This document shows positions 14,969 through 24,600 of a DNA stretch of 51,369 nucleotides, in pieces. Position 1 is the stretch's first letter; every line of letters begins with the position of its first letter. The notes below the pieces were generated by a model, which was not told where the DNA came from, did not search any database, and saw only the letters and a program-made list of their open reading frames with translations. The DNA comes from Oscillospiraceae bacterium (GTDB lineage Bacteria; Bacillota; Clostridia; Oscillospirales; JAKOTC01). The position numbers and the translations under genes were made by a program. Location: NCBI GenBank assembly GCA_035353335.1, contig DAOPZJ010000013.1, forward strand, positions 1-51,369, in the 5' to 3' direction.

Positions 14969-16762
14969 TTATAACAACTTCTGCTTTTTCAAAAGTTGAT
15001 GCAGCGGCGGGATGAGAGCGATTTGAAGCGCGATAAGGACGCCCGCTTTTATCAATCGAATCGGAATGATTGCAAACAGCCCCTGTCCGAAAAACTGAAC
15101 AAGCCAGAAAGTATCCATGCACAATGAAAAAGCAATCGTACAGATGACGGAGGCGACGACAACTTTCCAAAACTTATAACGAAAACGATATAAGAACAAT
15201 CCGAGCACGACGCCGTAAAGGGCGGATGAAATCGTGAATCCCGGAAAATAGGCTCCGACCGGAAATAACAACGCGCCGAGGAATTCGGCAATGCTCCAAG
15301 CAAGCCCCGCCCAGGGACCGTATAAAATCGCAAGCGCGGCAATCGGAAGGAATCCGAGATGAAATTGAACCATCGGCAGCTTGATTGATAAAATACGATG
15401 CAGGATGATCTCCAATGCGATCATCAGCGCCATGGTGACGACCATCTTCAAAACATTATTACCGGTCATTTTCGGTTTTGCGGATTCGGGAAAACAATCA
15501 TAGACCTCTTTTGCCGAATAGAGCGATCCGAAATAACAAATCGGAAGGCCGGTCTCTTTTTGCAGCGCCTTCGCATCGGCGACGCCCTTTTTGATGCTGT
15601 CCGCCGGACGCACATCTTTGACATAAGTTGAAATATCTCTTGCCAACTCATTTGACGGAAGCGCTCTCGGATTCGGCGGCGCAACGGTGACCACATGCGC
15701 GGCAAGCGGAGCGAATTCCGCGATCATTTCATGATAATCCTTATCGGCGAGGACGCCCATCACAAAAATGAATTTTTGGTTCGGAAACATTTGCTTTAAC
15801 GAGGAGATAAGTGCTTTCACGCCGTGGAGATTATGCGCCCCGTCAAATAAGACGATCGGCTTTTTCGAGATAAAGGCCATACGACCGGGCCAGACCGTGT
15901 TTTGAAGGCCCTTCCGGACAGCAGAATCGGAAATCTCGAAGTCCTTTTTACGCAGCACTTCGATATTCTTCAAGACGACCGCAACATTTGCGCTCTGGTA
16001 TGTTCCGCATAACGGAAGCCGCAGGTTTTTCAATTCGCCGTAATCGAAAACCAATCCGTTTCGGTCACAGGACTTGACTTCTACCTTTTCGTTTTCCGCG
16101 GTATGAAGCCGCGAGTCGGTTTCTTTGCAGCGGTCTTCAATCACCTTTGCCGCTTCCGGTTCCTGAATATAACTGACGACGTCGCTGTTCGGTTTGATGA
16201 TGCCGGCCTTTTCGCCCGCAATCTTTTCAAGCGTATCGCCGAGCTCTTTGATATGGTCCATTCCGAGGGCTGTGATGACCACACTGACAGGATTTTTAAT
16301 CGCATTGGTTGCGTCGAGCCGCCCGCCTAATCCGGTCTCCAGCACGACGATATCGCAATTTTCCTTTGCATAATATAATAACGCCAGCGCCGTGACGAAT
16401 TCGAATTCGGTCGGTAATTCACCGAAGTCTTTCCCCAGCTGCTTGGCTGCGTTTTTGACAGGGACAATCAGCTTTTTAAGTTCGCCATCGGAGATATTTT
16501 TTTTGTTTATCGAAATACGTTCATTGAACTCAAACAGCGCAGGAGAGATGTATCGCCCGGTCTTGTAGCCGGCAGCCTGCAAAATGCTCGCTGTCATCTC
16601 AGCCACGGAGCCTTTTCCGTTTGTCCCGGCGATATGCACGCATTTTAATTTATCCTGCGGATTCCCGAGCAGCGCGAGCAGTGCCGACACCCTCTCCAGC
16701 CCAAGATAGCTTCCCTGCCGTATGAAGCCCTGCATCATTTTTTTGGAGTGTTCAAAATCCAT
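14969..16762 (-). CDS. folC-folT: Fused folylpolyglutamate synthase and ECF folate transporter S component
   Basis: One uninterrupted frame of 597 residues holds two proteins. Residues 1-436 are a FolC-type Mur ligase: IAGTNGKGSVAEM (ATP loop), ETGLGGRLDATNAI, DHIKELGDTLEKIAGEKAGIIK and FDGAHNLHG. Residues 437-597 are a FolT-type S component with five or six membrane helices and family text such as GFLPIAALAILYGPWAG and GALLFPVGAYFPGFT; helix 1 has the small-residue pattern used to contact EcfT. FolT binds folate for import; FolC adds glutamates that retain it. The start at ATG 16762 has AAGGGGGAA nine bases upstream, and a THF riboswitch precedes it. No EcfT or EcfA genes are in the window. 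Confidence 0.92.
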   Translation of the reverse strand: MDFEHSKKMMQGFIRQGSYLGLERVSALLALLGNPQDKLKCVHIAGTNGKGSVAEMTASILQAAGYKTGRYISPALFEFNERISINKKNISDGELKKLIVPVKNAAKQLGKDFGELPTEFEFVTALALLYYAKENCDIVVLETGLGGRLDATNAIKNPVSVVITALGMDHIKELGDTLEKIAGEKAGIIKPNSDVVSYIQEPEAAKVIEDRCKETDSRLHTAENEKVEVKSCDRNGLVFDYGELKNLRLPLCGTYQSANVAVVLKNIEVLRKKDFEISDSAVRKGLQNTVWPGRMAFISKKPIVLFDGAHNLHGVKALISSLKQMFPNQKFIFVMGVLADKDYHEMIAEFAPLAAHVVTVAPPNPRALPSNELARDISTYVKDVRPADSIKKGVADAKALQKETGLPICYFGSLYSAKEVYDCFPESAKPKMTGNNVLKMVVTMALMIALEIILHRILSIKLPMVQFHLGFLPIAALAILYGPWAGLAWSIAEFLGALLFPVGAYFPGFTISSALYGVVLGLFLYRFRYKFWKVVVASVICTIAFSLCMDTFWLVQFFGQGLFAIIPIRLIKAGVLIALQIALIPPLHQLLKKQKLL

Positions 16763-16772
16763 AATAAAATTC

Positions 16773-16806
16773 CCCCTTATGTTCCGGCATTTGCCGCATA
16801 AGGAGA
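16773..16806 (-). promoter_or_regulatory. Hairpin over the folC-folT ribosome binding site
   Basis: On the minus strand CTCCTTATG pairs with CATAAGGGG around an inner CGGC/GCCG stem. The 3' arm contains the AAGGGGG ribosome binding site, so the hairpin would block initiation. This is a plausible expression platform for the upstream riboswitch. Confidence 0.6.
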
Positions 16807-16862
16807 AATTGTGAAAGCCACAACGACAATCATCACTAAAATAATGACGACGCTCGGTATGC

Positions 16863-16960
16863 AGCAGCGGGATGCGAAATCTGCACCGCAAGAAACCTTT
16901 TCGTCTGCCCGACAACTCCCCGTTCGGGCAGCACTTAACGCGCAAATTCCTACTCTGCCA
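16863..16960 (-). ncRNA. Tetrahydrofolate (THF) riboswitch
   Basis: On the minus strand, all conserved THF-aptamer blocks appear in order: GAGTAG next to the P1 strand GGCAG, then GCGTTAAGTG, a long CTGCCCG/CGGGCAG stem, ACGAA, TGCGGTG, GCATCC and the closing P1 strand CTGCT. The THF class controls folate transport and synthesis genes in Firmicutes, and here it precedes folC-folT. The aptamer starts about 30 bases after the expected transcription start. Confidence 0.93.
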
Positions 16961-16996
16961 TTCAATTATAAAGCGGGTTTCCCCGCATATGAGCAT

Positions 16997-17025
16997 ATTA
17001 TATCAAAGATTTCCCTGATTTTCAA
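16997..17025 (-). promoter_or_regulatory. Promoter of the THF riboswitch/folC-folT unit
   Basis: On the minus strand there is -35 TTGAAA (17025-17020), a 17-base spacer and -10 TATAAT (17002-16997). A small hairpin (AGCGGG/CCCGC, about 16971-16987) lies between it and the aptamer. Confidence 0.8.
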
Positions 17026-17049
17026 GCGCTTTTCGTTTATTTTTAAACA

Positions 17050-17090
17050 ACTCAAATATAAGGCGGTGCGGATACAAATCCGCACCGCCT
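17050..17090 (-). terminator. Terminator after the VanY-type gene
   Basis: A 13-bp perfect stem (17061-17073 with 17078-17090) with a 4-base loop lies 12 bases after the stop. The following minus-strand sequence is T-rich but interrupted. Confidence 0.7.
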
Positions 17091-17102
17091 GTGCATTTAC
17101 GA

Positions 17103-17933
17103 CTATTTAAACAGAGCCAAGAATTCTTCGAGTGTGAGATGATTTTCCATGATGTATTTCGCGTTGTCGGGGCCGACGAAACGATAGTGCCACGGCTCGT
17201 AGTCGATCATCGTGATATCTTCTTTTCCCGAGGGATAACGCAGAATGAAACCGTATTTTGTGCAGTTGGCTTTCAGCCATTCATATTCTTTGGTCTTTTC
17301 GAATTTCGAAGTCAGCGAACTGTTGGTTTCGTACCAATCAATACTGACAATGTCCGCCGCGAGCCCCGTACAGTGTTCACTCGTTCCCGGCGGAGCCACC
17401 ATCTTTGCGGCTTCGATTTCGGCCGCTTCGCGGGTATCGCCCGCATCCATATATTCTTTTATCTTTGCATTATAAAGCTCCGCCTGGCGTTCGGGGCTGC
17501 GATAGGAGGAAATCACATTGAGTTTAACTCCGTCTGCCTCGGCGTCTTTTATCATGGACTGCAGATAGGTCAGTGCCCGTTTCTCAAACTTGCGCGTGGA
17601 GCTGAATTCGACGATTTCGGGTTTATAAGTATCTGAGAGAATATTGCTTTTATTGACTAAAATCAGCGCCCAATCGAAATTTGAGTCCCGTGTGAAAGCC
17701 GGAAGCGCAGTGGGAATCGCCGAATCTTCGGCTTCGGTCGCTGAACTCTTTGCGGTTTTCTGCGAGGTAACAGTTCCGGAACCGACGGAAGCGGTTTCGA
17801 CGCCCGGCGCCAGGATTGTATTGAGGCCCACGGCAAGTTCGTCCGAAGATGCGGCGGATGAGACCGGGACATTGATCGCACATCCTGAAAAAAGGATGAG
17901 CGCAGATAATAAAACAGGAATCAGTTTTTTCAT
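17103..17933 (-). CDS. VanY-type D,D-carboxypeptidase lipoprotein (M15B)
   Basis: This 276-residue peptidase has a lipoprotein signal (SGC at residues 17-19), a Ser/Thr-rich linker, and an M15 zinc domain. Zinc-site motifs seen are SSYRSPERQAELYN, PPGTSEHCTGLAADIV (the H-x6-D pair) and EPWHYRFVG. M15B enzymes (VanY, DdcP) cleave the C-terminal D-Ala of peptidoglycan stems. It is transcribed alone from its own promoter at 17988. No van regulatory genes are nearby, so a general cell-wall role is more likely than glycopeptide resistance. Confidence 0.92.
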   Translation of the reverse strand: MKKLIPVLLSALILFSGCAINVPVSSAASSDELAVGLNTILAPGVETASVGSGTVTSQKTAKSSATEAEDSAIPTALPAFTRDSNFDWALILVNKSNILSDTYKPEIVEFSSTRKFEKRALTYLQSMIKDAEADGVKLNVISSYRSPERQAELYNAKIKEYMDAGDTREAAEIEAAKMVAPPGTSEHCTGLAADIVSIDWYETNSSLTSKFEKTKEYEWLKANCTKYGFILRYPSGKEDITMIDYEPWHYRFVGPDNAKYIMENHLTLEEFLALFK

Positions 17934-17987
17934 TTTTGAATTCTATACCTTTCGAATTCATAAGAATCGCGCTTTGCGCTTTCGACT

Positions 17988-18015
17988 ATTATATCACTTC
18001 CGGCCTTTTTGTCAA
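17988..18015 (-). promoter_or_regulatory. Promoter of the VanY-type gene
   Basis: On the minus strand there is -35 TTGACA (18015-18010), a 16-base spacer and -10 TATAAT (17993-17988). Confidence 0.78.
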
Positions 18016-18049
18016 CCAAAACGATTTGGTAAAGCGGAATAGAGAATGC

Positions 18050-19222
18050 TCAATTCACCACTGCTGTTATTTTTCGCCCTAAAATTGTTTTAACTTTCAC
18101 TCCGTCTGAATTTGGGTAGGCAAAATCGGAATAGACGATGTAGGCCTCATTATCTCCGACCGGAACCATCTCGCTGTAAGAGCATGTATCGGTTTGATAT
18201 GCTCCGGGCGGAATCAATTCAATCCGGTCGTCCCAGTCGAGCCCCTCTTCATCGGCTGTTGTCCGTAAAAACAATCCGGGTCTGCCGTAACTCGCCAATG
18301 TCACGCCGTTTTTGAGTGTGCATAAGCACGGCCAGACTCCGTTGTTATCAAACGCCGCCGGTTTGCTCCATATTTTTCCGCCGTCGGTGCTTTTGGCATA
18401 ATAGGTCGGTCCGATGCCGTTCCCGTCGGTGGTTCGCAGCAAACAAAAAACGGAACCATCGGGCAGAAAGCAGACGTCGGGTTCGCCGAAACCGCCCCGG
18501 ACACGGTAATAACAATCGGCAATCGGATCGGGTTCGTAGGGGATTTTGCTGAGATAGGAAAAGGTCTCGCCGTCATCTTCCGAGACACAAAACAGCGCGC
18601 CGCATAACGCGGGTTTGCCCTCAATGAGAAAATAGGGATACCCGATGGCCCAGATACCGCCGTTCGGCGCTTTTCGAATGCGCCAAAACATCGGCCTCGG
18701 CAACACTCCTTCACTTGTGTAAGCCGCCATATCGGGTACTTTTATCTTTTTCCAAACCGTTTTAAATGTTCCGTCTTTTTCGGTGATTTCAAAGGGGAAC
18801 CGCCAAAATTCTTCAGGCAGTTTTTCCGCTTTATAGACGTTTCGTTTCCAGCCGTAAGAGATTAAGAAGTCGTCGGATTTTTCAGGGAGCGTTATGTCCG
18901 ATAACTGCAAAGCTGATGCAACTTTATAACGCAGATACCGCCCGCCGGGAATGGTCACGCCGCCGCCGGGGTTTTCGCTTTCCTGCCAAGTCACACCGCC
19001 GTCCGTGCTGATCGCATGGCCTTTGGGCTTGCCGTAAGTCAGCGCGGAATCCTTGCCGATATGATATTCGCAATGCAGTTTTCCGTCGTAGAGCAGTTCG
19101 ACCAGCGGAAACTGGCAGATACCCCAGTTGTCTTGGTCGGACGGAAGCGGCGGGGCTTGTGCGATGACCACCGGCTCGCCGAGTTTTAAGTTCACATGAA
19201 CCGGCTTTTTTTGATCCTGCAT
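18050..19222 (-). CDS. Sialidase-like BNR-repeat protein
   Basis: The start at ATG 19222 has GGGAGG nine bases upstream and gives 390 residues; the longer frame from 19252 lacks a site. Asp-box (BNR) repeats STDGGVTWQES, SEDDGETFSYL and STDGGKIWSKP mark a six-bladed propeller of the sialidase superfamily. There is no signal peptide or membrane segment, so it is probably cytoplasmic, unlike secreted sialidases, and the catalytic Arg triad and Tyr/Glu pair cannot be assigned with confidence. It stands alone with its own promoter. Glycan hydrolase or lectin-like function is open. Confidence 0.75.
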   Translation of the reverse strand: MQDQKKPVHVNLKLGEPVVIAQAPPLPSDQDNWGICQFPLVELLYDGKLHCEYHIGKDSALTYGKPKGHAISTDGGVTWQESENPGGGVTIPGGRYLRYKVASALQLSDITLPEKSDDFLISYGWKRNVYKAEKLPEEFWRFPFEITEKDGTFKTVWKKIKVPDMAAYTSEGVLPRPMFWRIRKAPNGGIWAIGYPYFLIEGKPALCGALFCVSEDDGETFSYLSKIPYEPDPIADCYYRVRGGFGEPDVCFLPDGSVFCLLRTTDGNGIGPTYYAKSTDGGKIWSKPAAFDNNGVWPCLCTLKNGVTLASYGRPGLFLRTTADEEGLDWDDRIELIPPGAYQTDTCSYSEMVPVGDNEAYIVYSDFAYPNSDGVKVKTILGRKITAVVN

Positions 19223-19257
19223 TGAAATGTCCTCCCTTTGTTTTGTGTACATTGCAC

Positions 19258-19286
19258 ACTATATCACAGAATTATCCAAATGGCAA
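19258..19286 (-). promoter_or_regulatory. Promoter of the sialidase-like gene
   Basis: On the minus strand there is -35 TTGCCA (19286-19281), a 17-base spacer and -10 TATAGT (19263-19258). Confidence 0.65.
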
Positions 19287-19342
19287 TGCCGATTAAGTAA
19301 ACTGTATAAATGAAAAAAATCCATTAAATCGGGAATTCCGCT

Positions 19343-19370
19343 TTGCAAATCTGTGCTTTTATGCTATAAT
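19343..19370 (+). promoter_or_regulatory. Promoter of the HAD phosphatase gene
   Basis: There is -35 TTGCAA (19343-19348), a 16-base spacer and -10 TATAAT (19365-19370), 55 bases before the ATG at 19426. Confidence 0.75.
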
Positions 19371-19425
19371 TCTTCTTGACAGAATTTGTTCGGTTTTGTC
19401 GAAATTTTTCGGAGTTAAAGATTTC

Positions 19426-20067
19426 ATGAAAACATTTATTTTTGATCTTGACGGTACTTTAATCAATTCTTTGCCCGATATCCAAACCGCGGCAAACCGA
19501 GCGTTTGCCGCTTTGAATCTGCCCACCCGCAATCTTGAAGAAGTCCGAAAAAACGTCGGCCACGGGCTGGACGATTTTTTTCGCCACATCAATCTGCCCC
19601 ATATCATTACCGAGGAAGAGCTTTCGGTTATAAAAAACGTTTACGGCGAATATTATAAAAATCATCTGGCCGATCTGACCACCGTCTATGACGGCGTGAT
19701 TGAACTGCTTCGGGCTTTGCGGAAAAAAGGCTGTATGTTGATCATGGCATCCAATAAGACCGATCTCTATGCCAAAATTATCGCAGACAAGCTGTTTTCA
19801 GGGCTGTTTGACGATGTCATCGGGCAGATGGACGGCATCCCTCCGAAACCGCGCCCTGAGCTTGGGCAATACATTTTACAAAAACACGGCTTATCGGCTT
19901 CAGACTGCGTAATGGTGGGTGATTCCAAATTCGACACCTTATTTGCAAAGAACTGCGGGTTTTATTCCATCGGGGTGCGCTGGGGCTTCTCCGAACCGGA
20001 TGAATTGGAGAATGCCGGCACCGATAAGATCGTCGATAGAGCAGAAGAGATCCTTGAGCTCATCTGA
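19426..20067 (+). CDS. HAD family hydrolase, phosphoglycolate phosphatase-like
   Basis: The 213-residue protein from ATG 19426 begins MKTFIFDLDGTLINSLPD, the HAD motif I with the nucleophile Asp. Motif II is MASNKTD, motif III includes PPKPRP, and motif IV is VMVGDSKFDTLFAKNCG. A helical cap between motifs I and II places it in the C1 class with Gph and PpaX phosphatases. The exact phosphoester is not decided by sequence. An in-frame start 30 bases upstream lacks the GGAG site seen before this one. Confidence 0.87.
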   Translation: MKTFIFDLDGTLINSLPDIQTAANRAFAALNLPTRNLEEVRKNVGHGLDDFFRHINLPHIITEEELSVIKNVYGEYYKNHLADLTTVYDGVIELLRALRKKGCMLIMASNKTDLYAKIIADKLFSGLFDDVIGQMDGIPPKPRPELGQYILQKHGLSASDCVMVGDSKFDTLFAKNCGFYSIGVRWGFSEPDELENAGTDKIVDRAEEILELI

Positions 20068-20086
20068 ATTTCCCTGATTTTAACGA

Positions 20087-20115
20087 TTGTATCGAAATGC
20101 GAATTTTGATATACT
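20087..20115 (+). promoter_or_regulatory. Promoter of the GHL10 lipoprotein/amidase genes
   Basis: There is -35 TTGTAT (20087-20092), a 17-base spacer and -10 TATACT (20110-20115), about 40 bases before the ATG at 20157. Confidence 0.7.
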
Positions 20116-20156
20116 CAAGCGGTAACGGAGACTTTTCGGAGAGTTGACAAATTGAC

Positions 20157-21662
20157 ATGAAAAAAATTATATCAATTCTGGTTTTACTCACGTTATTTGT
20201 CGGTATTGTATCGACCGCTTGCGCGCCTGTTTCCGGTTCATTCAGCTCCGCCGGAGAGAACGCGCTGATTTTGCCTGCGTCGATAAACTCACCCGTTTCG
20301 GAAGTTTCTGTCGATAGTTCTGATCTTTCAAGCATAGCGCTTTCGAACGTACCGTCTTCCTCTGATAAAAGTTCGGCGACAAAATCCTCAAAAACGAGTT
20401 CATCCAAAGCGACTTCTTCGAGCCGGCCGAAACTGAGCGAAGTTGTAAAATCGAGCGAAACGGTGTCCAGCAAACCCACCTCTTCCCAACCGGCGTCCGT
20501 TCAATCCGCTGTCTCAAGCTCATCCCAGACTTCAAGCGCGCAGATTCCTAATTCCGGATCAAGTGAGATGCGCGGCGTTTGGATCTCTTTTTACGAGCTC
20601 TCCGATATCACCGATTACAACGAATACAAATCCCGCATTGACACCATGTTCGACAATGCCAAAGCGATCGGATTCAATGCGATTTTCTTCCATGTCCACC
20701 CCTTCGGTGACTCCTTTTATCCGTCGAAGATTTTCCCCTTTACTCATTACATCGGCTACAAGACCCCGAAAGGCGATCCGATTCAGGGCGTCGATCCCGG
20801 TTATGACCCTCTTGCTTATGCCGTCAGCGCCGCGCACAATCGCGGACTCCAGATTCACGCCTGGTGGAATCCCTACCGCATCTGGACGCTTTCCGCCGAC
20901 ATCTTTTACCTGTCGACGAACAATCCCGCCTATATCTTTGAGACTGACGACAACCCCGCGAATGACAATTATGTGCTCTCAACGGGAAAAGGGCTCTATT
21001 ATAACCCCGCCGAACAGGGCGTGCGCGATTTGCTCACCGCAGGCATCGCGGAGATGCTTGACAATTATGCGGTAGACGGCGTCCATTTCGATGATTATTT
21101 TTATCCGATAACAGACTCTACCTTCGACTCCGTCTCCTATAACGCTTATAAACATGACGGCGGGCTGCTGGCGCTCGCCGACTGGCGCAGACAGAACGTC
21201 GACAAGCTGCTTTTGCAGGTACATGAACTCTGCGCGTCGAAAAACGTTCCGTTCGGCGTCAGCCCAGCGGGAAACATCAGCCGTGTGATGAATCAGATGT
21301 ACGCCGATGTGGCACTCTGGGGCAGCTCCGGCGGCTACGTCGATTATCTGTGCCCTCAGATATATTGGGGCTTTAAGCACGACACTATGCCTTTTTTGGG
21401 AGTGCTAAACGACTGGCTCGGCATTGCAACCAATCCCACTGTTAAACTCTATATCGGGCTTCCGGCTTATAAACTCGGTGAAACCGATTCCGGCGCCGGT
21501 TCGGGGAAATATGAATTCAAGACCGATACGGAGATTTTGAAACGCATGATACTGGCTGCACGGCAGACAAAATGCGACGGGTTCATCATATACAGTTATA
21601 CCGCTATGGTCAGCAATAACAATACGAAAGAAAAAGAAGCGCTGAGAGAATTATTGAAATAG
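20157..21662 (+). CDS. GHL10-type glycosyl hydrolase-like lipoprotein
   Basis: This 501-residue protein has a lipoprotein signal (Cys22 after VSTA), a long Ser/Thr/Lys-rich linker to about residue 137, then a TIM-barrel domain of the GHL10 (DUF187) family. Seen motifs are MRGVWISFYELSD, GFNAIFFHVHPFGDSFY, GLQIHAWWNPYRIW, VDGVHFDDYFYP and YLCPQIYWGF. The HFDDYFYP strand carries the likely catalytic acidic residues. This family is widespread on Gram-positive surfaces and is suspected to act on peptidoglycan. The following gene, 22 bases downstream, joins a related barrel to an amidase, which supports a cell-wall role. Confidence 0.85.
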   Translation: MKKIISILVLLTLFVGIVSTACAPVSGSFSSAGENALILPASINSPVSEVSVDSSDLSSIALSNVPSSSDKSSATKSSKTSSSKATSSSRPKLSEVVKSSETVSSKPTSSQPASVQSAVSSSSQTSSAQIPNSGSSEMRGVWISFYELSDITDYNEYKSRIDTMFDNAKAIGFNAIFFHVHPFGDSFYPSKIFPFTHYIGYKTPKGDPIQGVDPGYDPLAYAVSAAHNRGLQIHAWWNPYRIWTLSADIFYLSTNNPAYIFETDDNPANDNYVLSTGKGLYYNPAEQGVRDLLTAGIAEMLDNYAVDGVHFDDYFYPITDSTFDSVSYNAYKHDGGLLALADWRRQNVDKLLLQVHELCASKNVPFGVSPAGNISRVMNQMYADVALWGSSGGYVDYLCPQIYWGFKHDTMPFLGVLNDWLGIATNPTVKLYIGLPAYKLGETDSGAGSGKYEFKTDTEILKRMILAARQTKCDGFIIYSYTAMVSNNNTKEKEALRELLK

Positions 21663-21684
21663 GCGCCAGGGAGGTAAATACATT

Positions 21685-24600
21685 ATGCAGGATTACAGCG
21701 CCAGGCGGCGCAGCAGAAACGGCGGCAGATCACTGCTCGAAAAAAAAGACAAACCAAAGGCCTTTGAAAAGAAAGAAGAAAAGATCGATACTGCGGCTCT
21801 TTTCGCCGTTTCAAACGAAACTGCCGTTGAAAGAAAGAAACCGGAAAAGCAGGTAATATTGCCAAAGCATAACGAAAATCCGGATAAGAAACCGGAGAAA
21901 ATGCCAAAGGAGCCGAAAAAGCCCGGCAGCCGCCTCAGTTTGAAAATCACCGCATTGGTTTTGGCCGTTTTAATATTGGCGGGTGGTACGCTGACGTACG
22001 CGAAATGGTATCAGATCCTCGACCTTGTGGACAATTGGAAACAGGAAGAAGTGAACATCGTACCGCTTTCTGAGACCGATCCGGATTATCTGGCGGCACG
22101 TTATACATATAAACCGCTTAGTTACATTTCGCAGACATCGGGCGGAGCCATTTATGACAAGACACTGGCGCTCGAAGCACTGCCCGGTGTGGACTTCTAT
22201 ACAAAATCCGGGATGACTTTTGACGAAGTCATGAAGGAACTGGATAATCTCATAGCCTTCGCCTTATCCATGAAGGCTACCGAATTGATTCTCCCGCTGC
22301 AATGCAGCGAGGGTTCTTTTGTCACAGTGAATGACTTTGACACACTGTTCAACGGACAGCTTCCTGCTTATCTCGTCACCAAAGGGAGCGAAAACGGGAT
22401 AAAAATCTCATTTTCCTTCTCCCCGCTTTCCTGGGTCAAAGGCGGCAGTCAGGTCACGCTCGATCCGACTAAACCGTCCGACCGCGCGTTGATTTCTACC
22501 GCCGCTGCTCAGATTGCCGCTCTCGGCGCCGCAAGTTACGTTCTTACAGACTGTGAATATAATCCGAATCAGGGCACTTATGCCGATTATGCCGCTTCGA
22601 ACATCGGAAGCGGTTTCGAGGTCTACAAACGCAGCGCCCTCTCCGACACCTTGTTTGACATTGCACAGACGCTGCGCGCAGGCAGCGATACCGTTTTGGT
22701 CGGCGTCCGCGTCGGACCGATCTGGCAGCTCTCTTCCAACAGTTCCGACGGCATCGATGCCGTCTGTGATTACGAGAGTTATACCGATGGCTACGCAGAC
22801 ACCAAAGCTTGGCTATCCAACGGTATTTTCGACTATTTTCAAGTTGAAGATTACGGCTCTCTGTCCAATAAAGATCAGCCGTTCGCTTCAATCTTCGAAT
22901 GGTGGACCCGGGCAGCGGGAACCGATATTCCGTTGATGGTTGTCCACGCCGGCGAAAAGATTGCTTCGACCGAAACCGGGTGGTCGCTTTACGACCAGAT
23001 TCCTAAACAAATTCTCGAGGCGCAAAAATCCGAATCTTATGCCGGGAGCATCATCAGCGGCGTTTCGAAATTAGTGAAATACTCGGAGATTCCGGCAGTT
23101 ATTACGAATTCCTTCAGCGGCGAAGTCGACGGAGATGACATTTTAAGAAAACTCGTCATTACTTCTCCGAATAAAAAAGACACCACGACTTATGAATCGA
23201 AAGTCACTCTTTCAGGTAGTTCTGATCCGAACTTCAGTGTCATTTTAAACGGCAAGCCGATCGAACGCACTTCAAAAGGTTACTTCTCGTTCAACTTTGA
23301 TTTGGCTGTCGGTAAAAACACTTATGTCTTTGAACATAAAGGCACCAAAGTGACCTATACCGTTGATCGTAAGATCCTCGTCGTCAAGACGGTAGATCCG
23401 ACCAAATCTATCACAATTTTTGCCGGAACGCCGATTGTGTTCAGCGCGACCGCACTAAAAGGCAGCAAGGTCTATGCCGATATTGACGGAACCAGAATCG
23501 ACATGCACGAAGATGCTATTTTGCTGGATGAATCCAACGAATCTCTCGGCGATTACATCAATTACACCGGTTCTTATACCGTCCCCGAAAGCTCTAAATC
23601 ACGCACGATCAGCGGTATAAAAATTACCGGCGTTTGGGACGGCTACACAACCGCCAAGGACTGCGCCGACGTCAAGGTCAAAGAAATTGACAAAAGCACC
23701 GTCCGGGTCGCCAAAGTCATCTCAGAGGCCGGTGCCGAGGTATTCCGGTACGGCACCGTCGACGATAAATCCGTGCCGACCGCCTATCCGCTGCCCGCGG
23801 GCACGCGCGATTTCATCATCGGCGAAGTCACACTGCCCTTCTCCGAAGACGGTGCAAGCCATGTCTATGTCTACTATCTGCTTCAGTCCGGTAAGCGCAT
23901 TTACAAGAGCAAAGACGGCGTCGCGTCGACAGACGTCATTGTCGAAGCAGGTTCCACCGTACCGTATACCACGATCAGCAATCCCGGATTCGAGGTAACG
24001 AGCGACTATACCAAGTTGTATCTGGATATGAGCAGCAAGGTGCCGTTCACGGTCGAACTGCTCCCGCAGAGTTATGTTGACGCCACCAGTACTGTGCCCA
24101 ATTTCACCATCGGCGATTTCACCGCTCAAAAAATTAAGCTGACCTTCAATTACGTCACCGACGCTTCGGCTTTACCCGCGTTATCCGGCAGTCCGATATT
24201 CACATCGGTCGGCAATTGGGAAAAAGATGGCAGCAATTACAGCATCACGCTGACGTTGGCAAAATCTTTCTATGGCATGTATACCGAATACAGCGGAGAT
24301 ACACTGGTATTCTCGTTTAATAACCCTCCCGTGATTTCAACCTCTTCCAACAGCTACGGTTATTCGCTCGAGGGCATCACGGTTCTACTCGACGCAGGCC
24401 ATGGAGGCAATTCATCCGGCGCAATCGGCGCGAACCCGAATTATCCCGAAAAGCGTGTCAACCTTGATTTAGCCAACAAGGTTGCGGATATTCTCAGAGG
24501 GCTCGGCGCGAAAGTCATCATGATGCGCTCGGCCGACGTCTATATCTCCATCGAAAACCGCGCCGTCCTTTGCGGTCGGTATAAACCCGATATCTTCATC

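Noticed and set aside
16777..16965. 62-codon minus-strand ORF ending in a hydrophobic stretch before folC-folT
   Set aside because: It covers the THF riboswitch and its expression platform, where the sequence is explained by RNA structure.
16811..17110. 99-codon plus-strand ORF
   Set aside because: It is antisense to the riboswitch and promoter of folC-folT and has no protein-like features.
17103..17933. Glycopeptide resistance cluster around the VanY-type gene
   Set aside because: No VanR/VanS, VanH, ligase or VanX genes are nearby; the peptidase stands alone.
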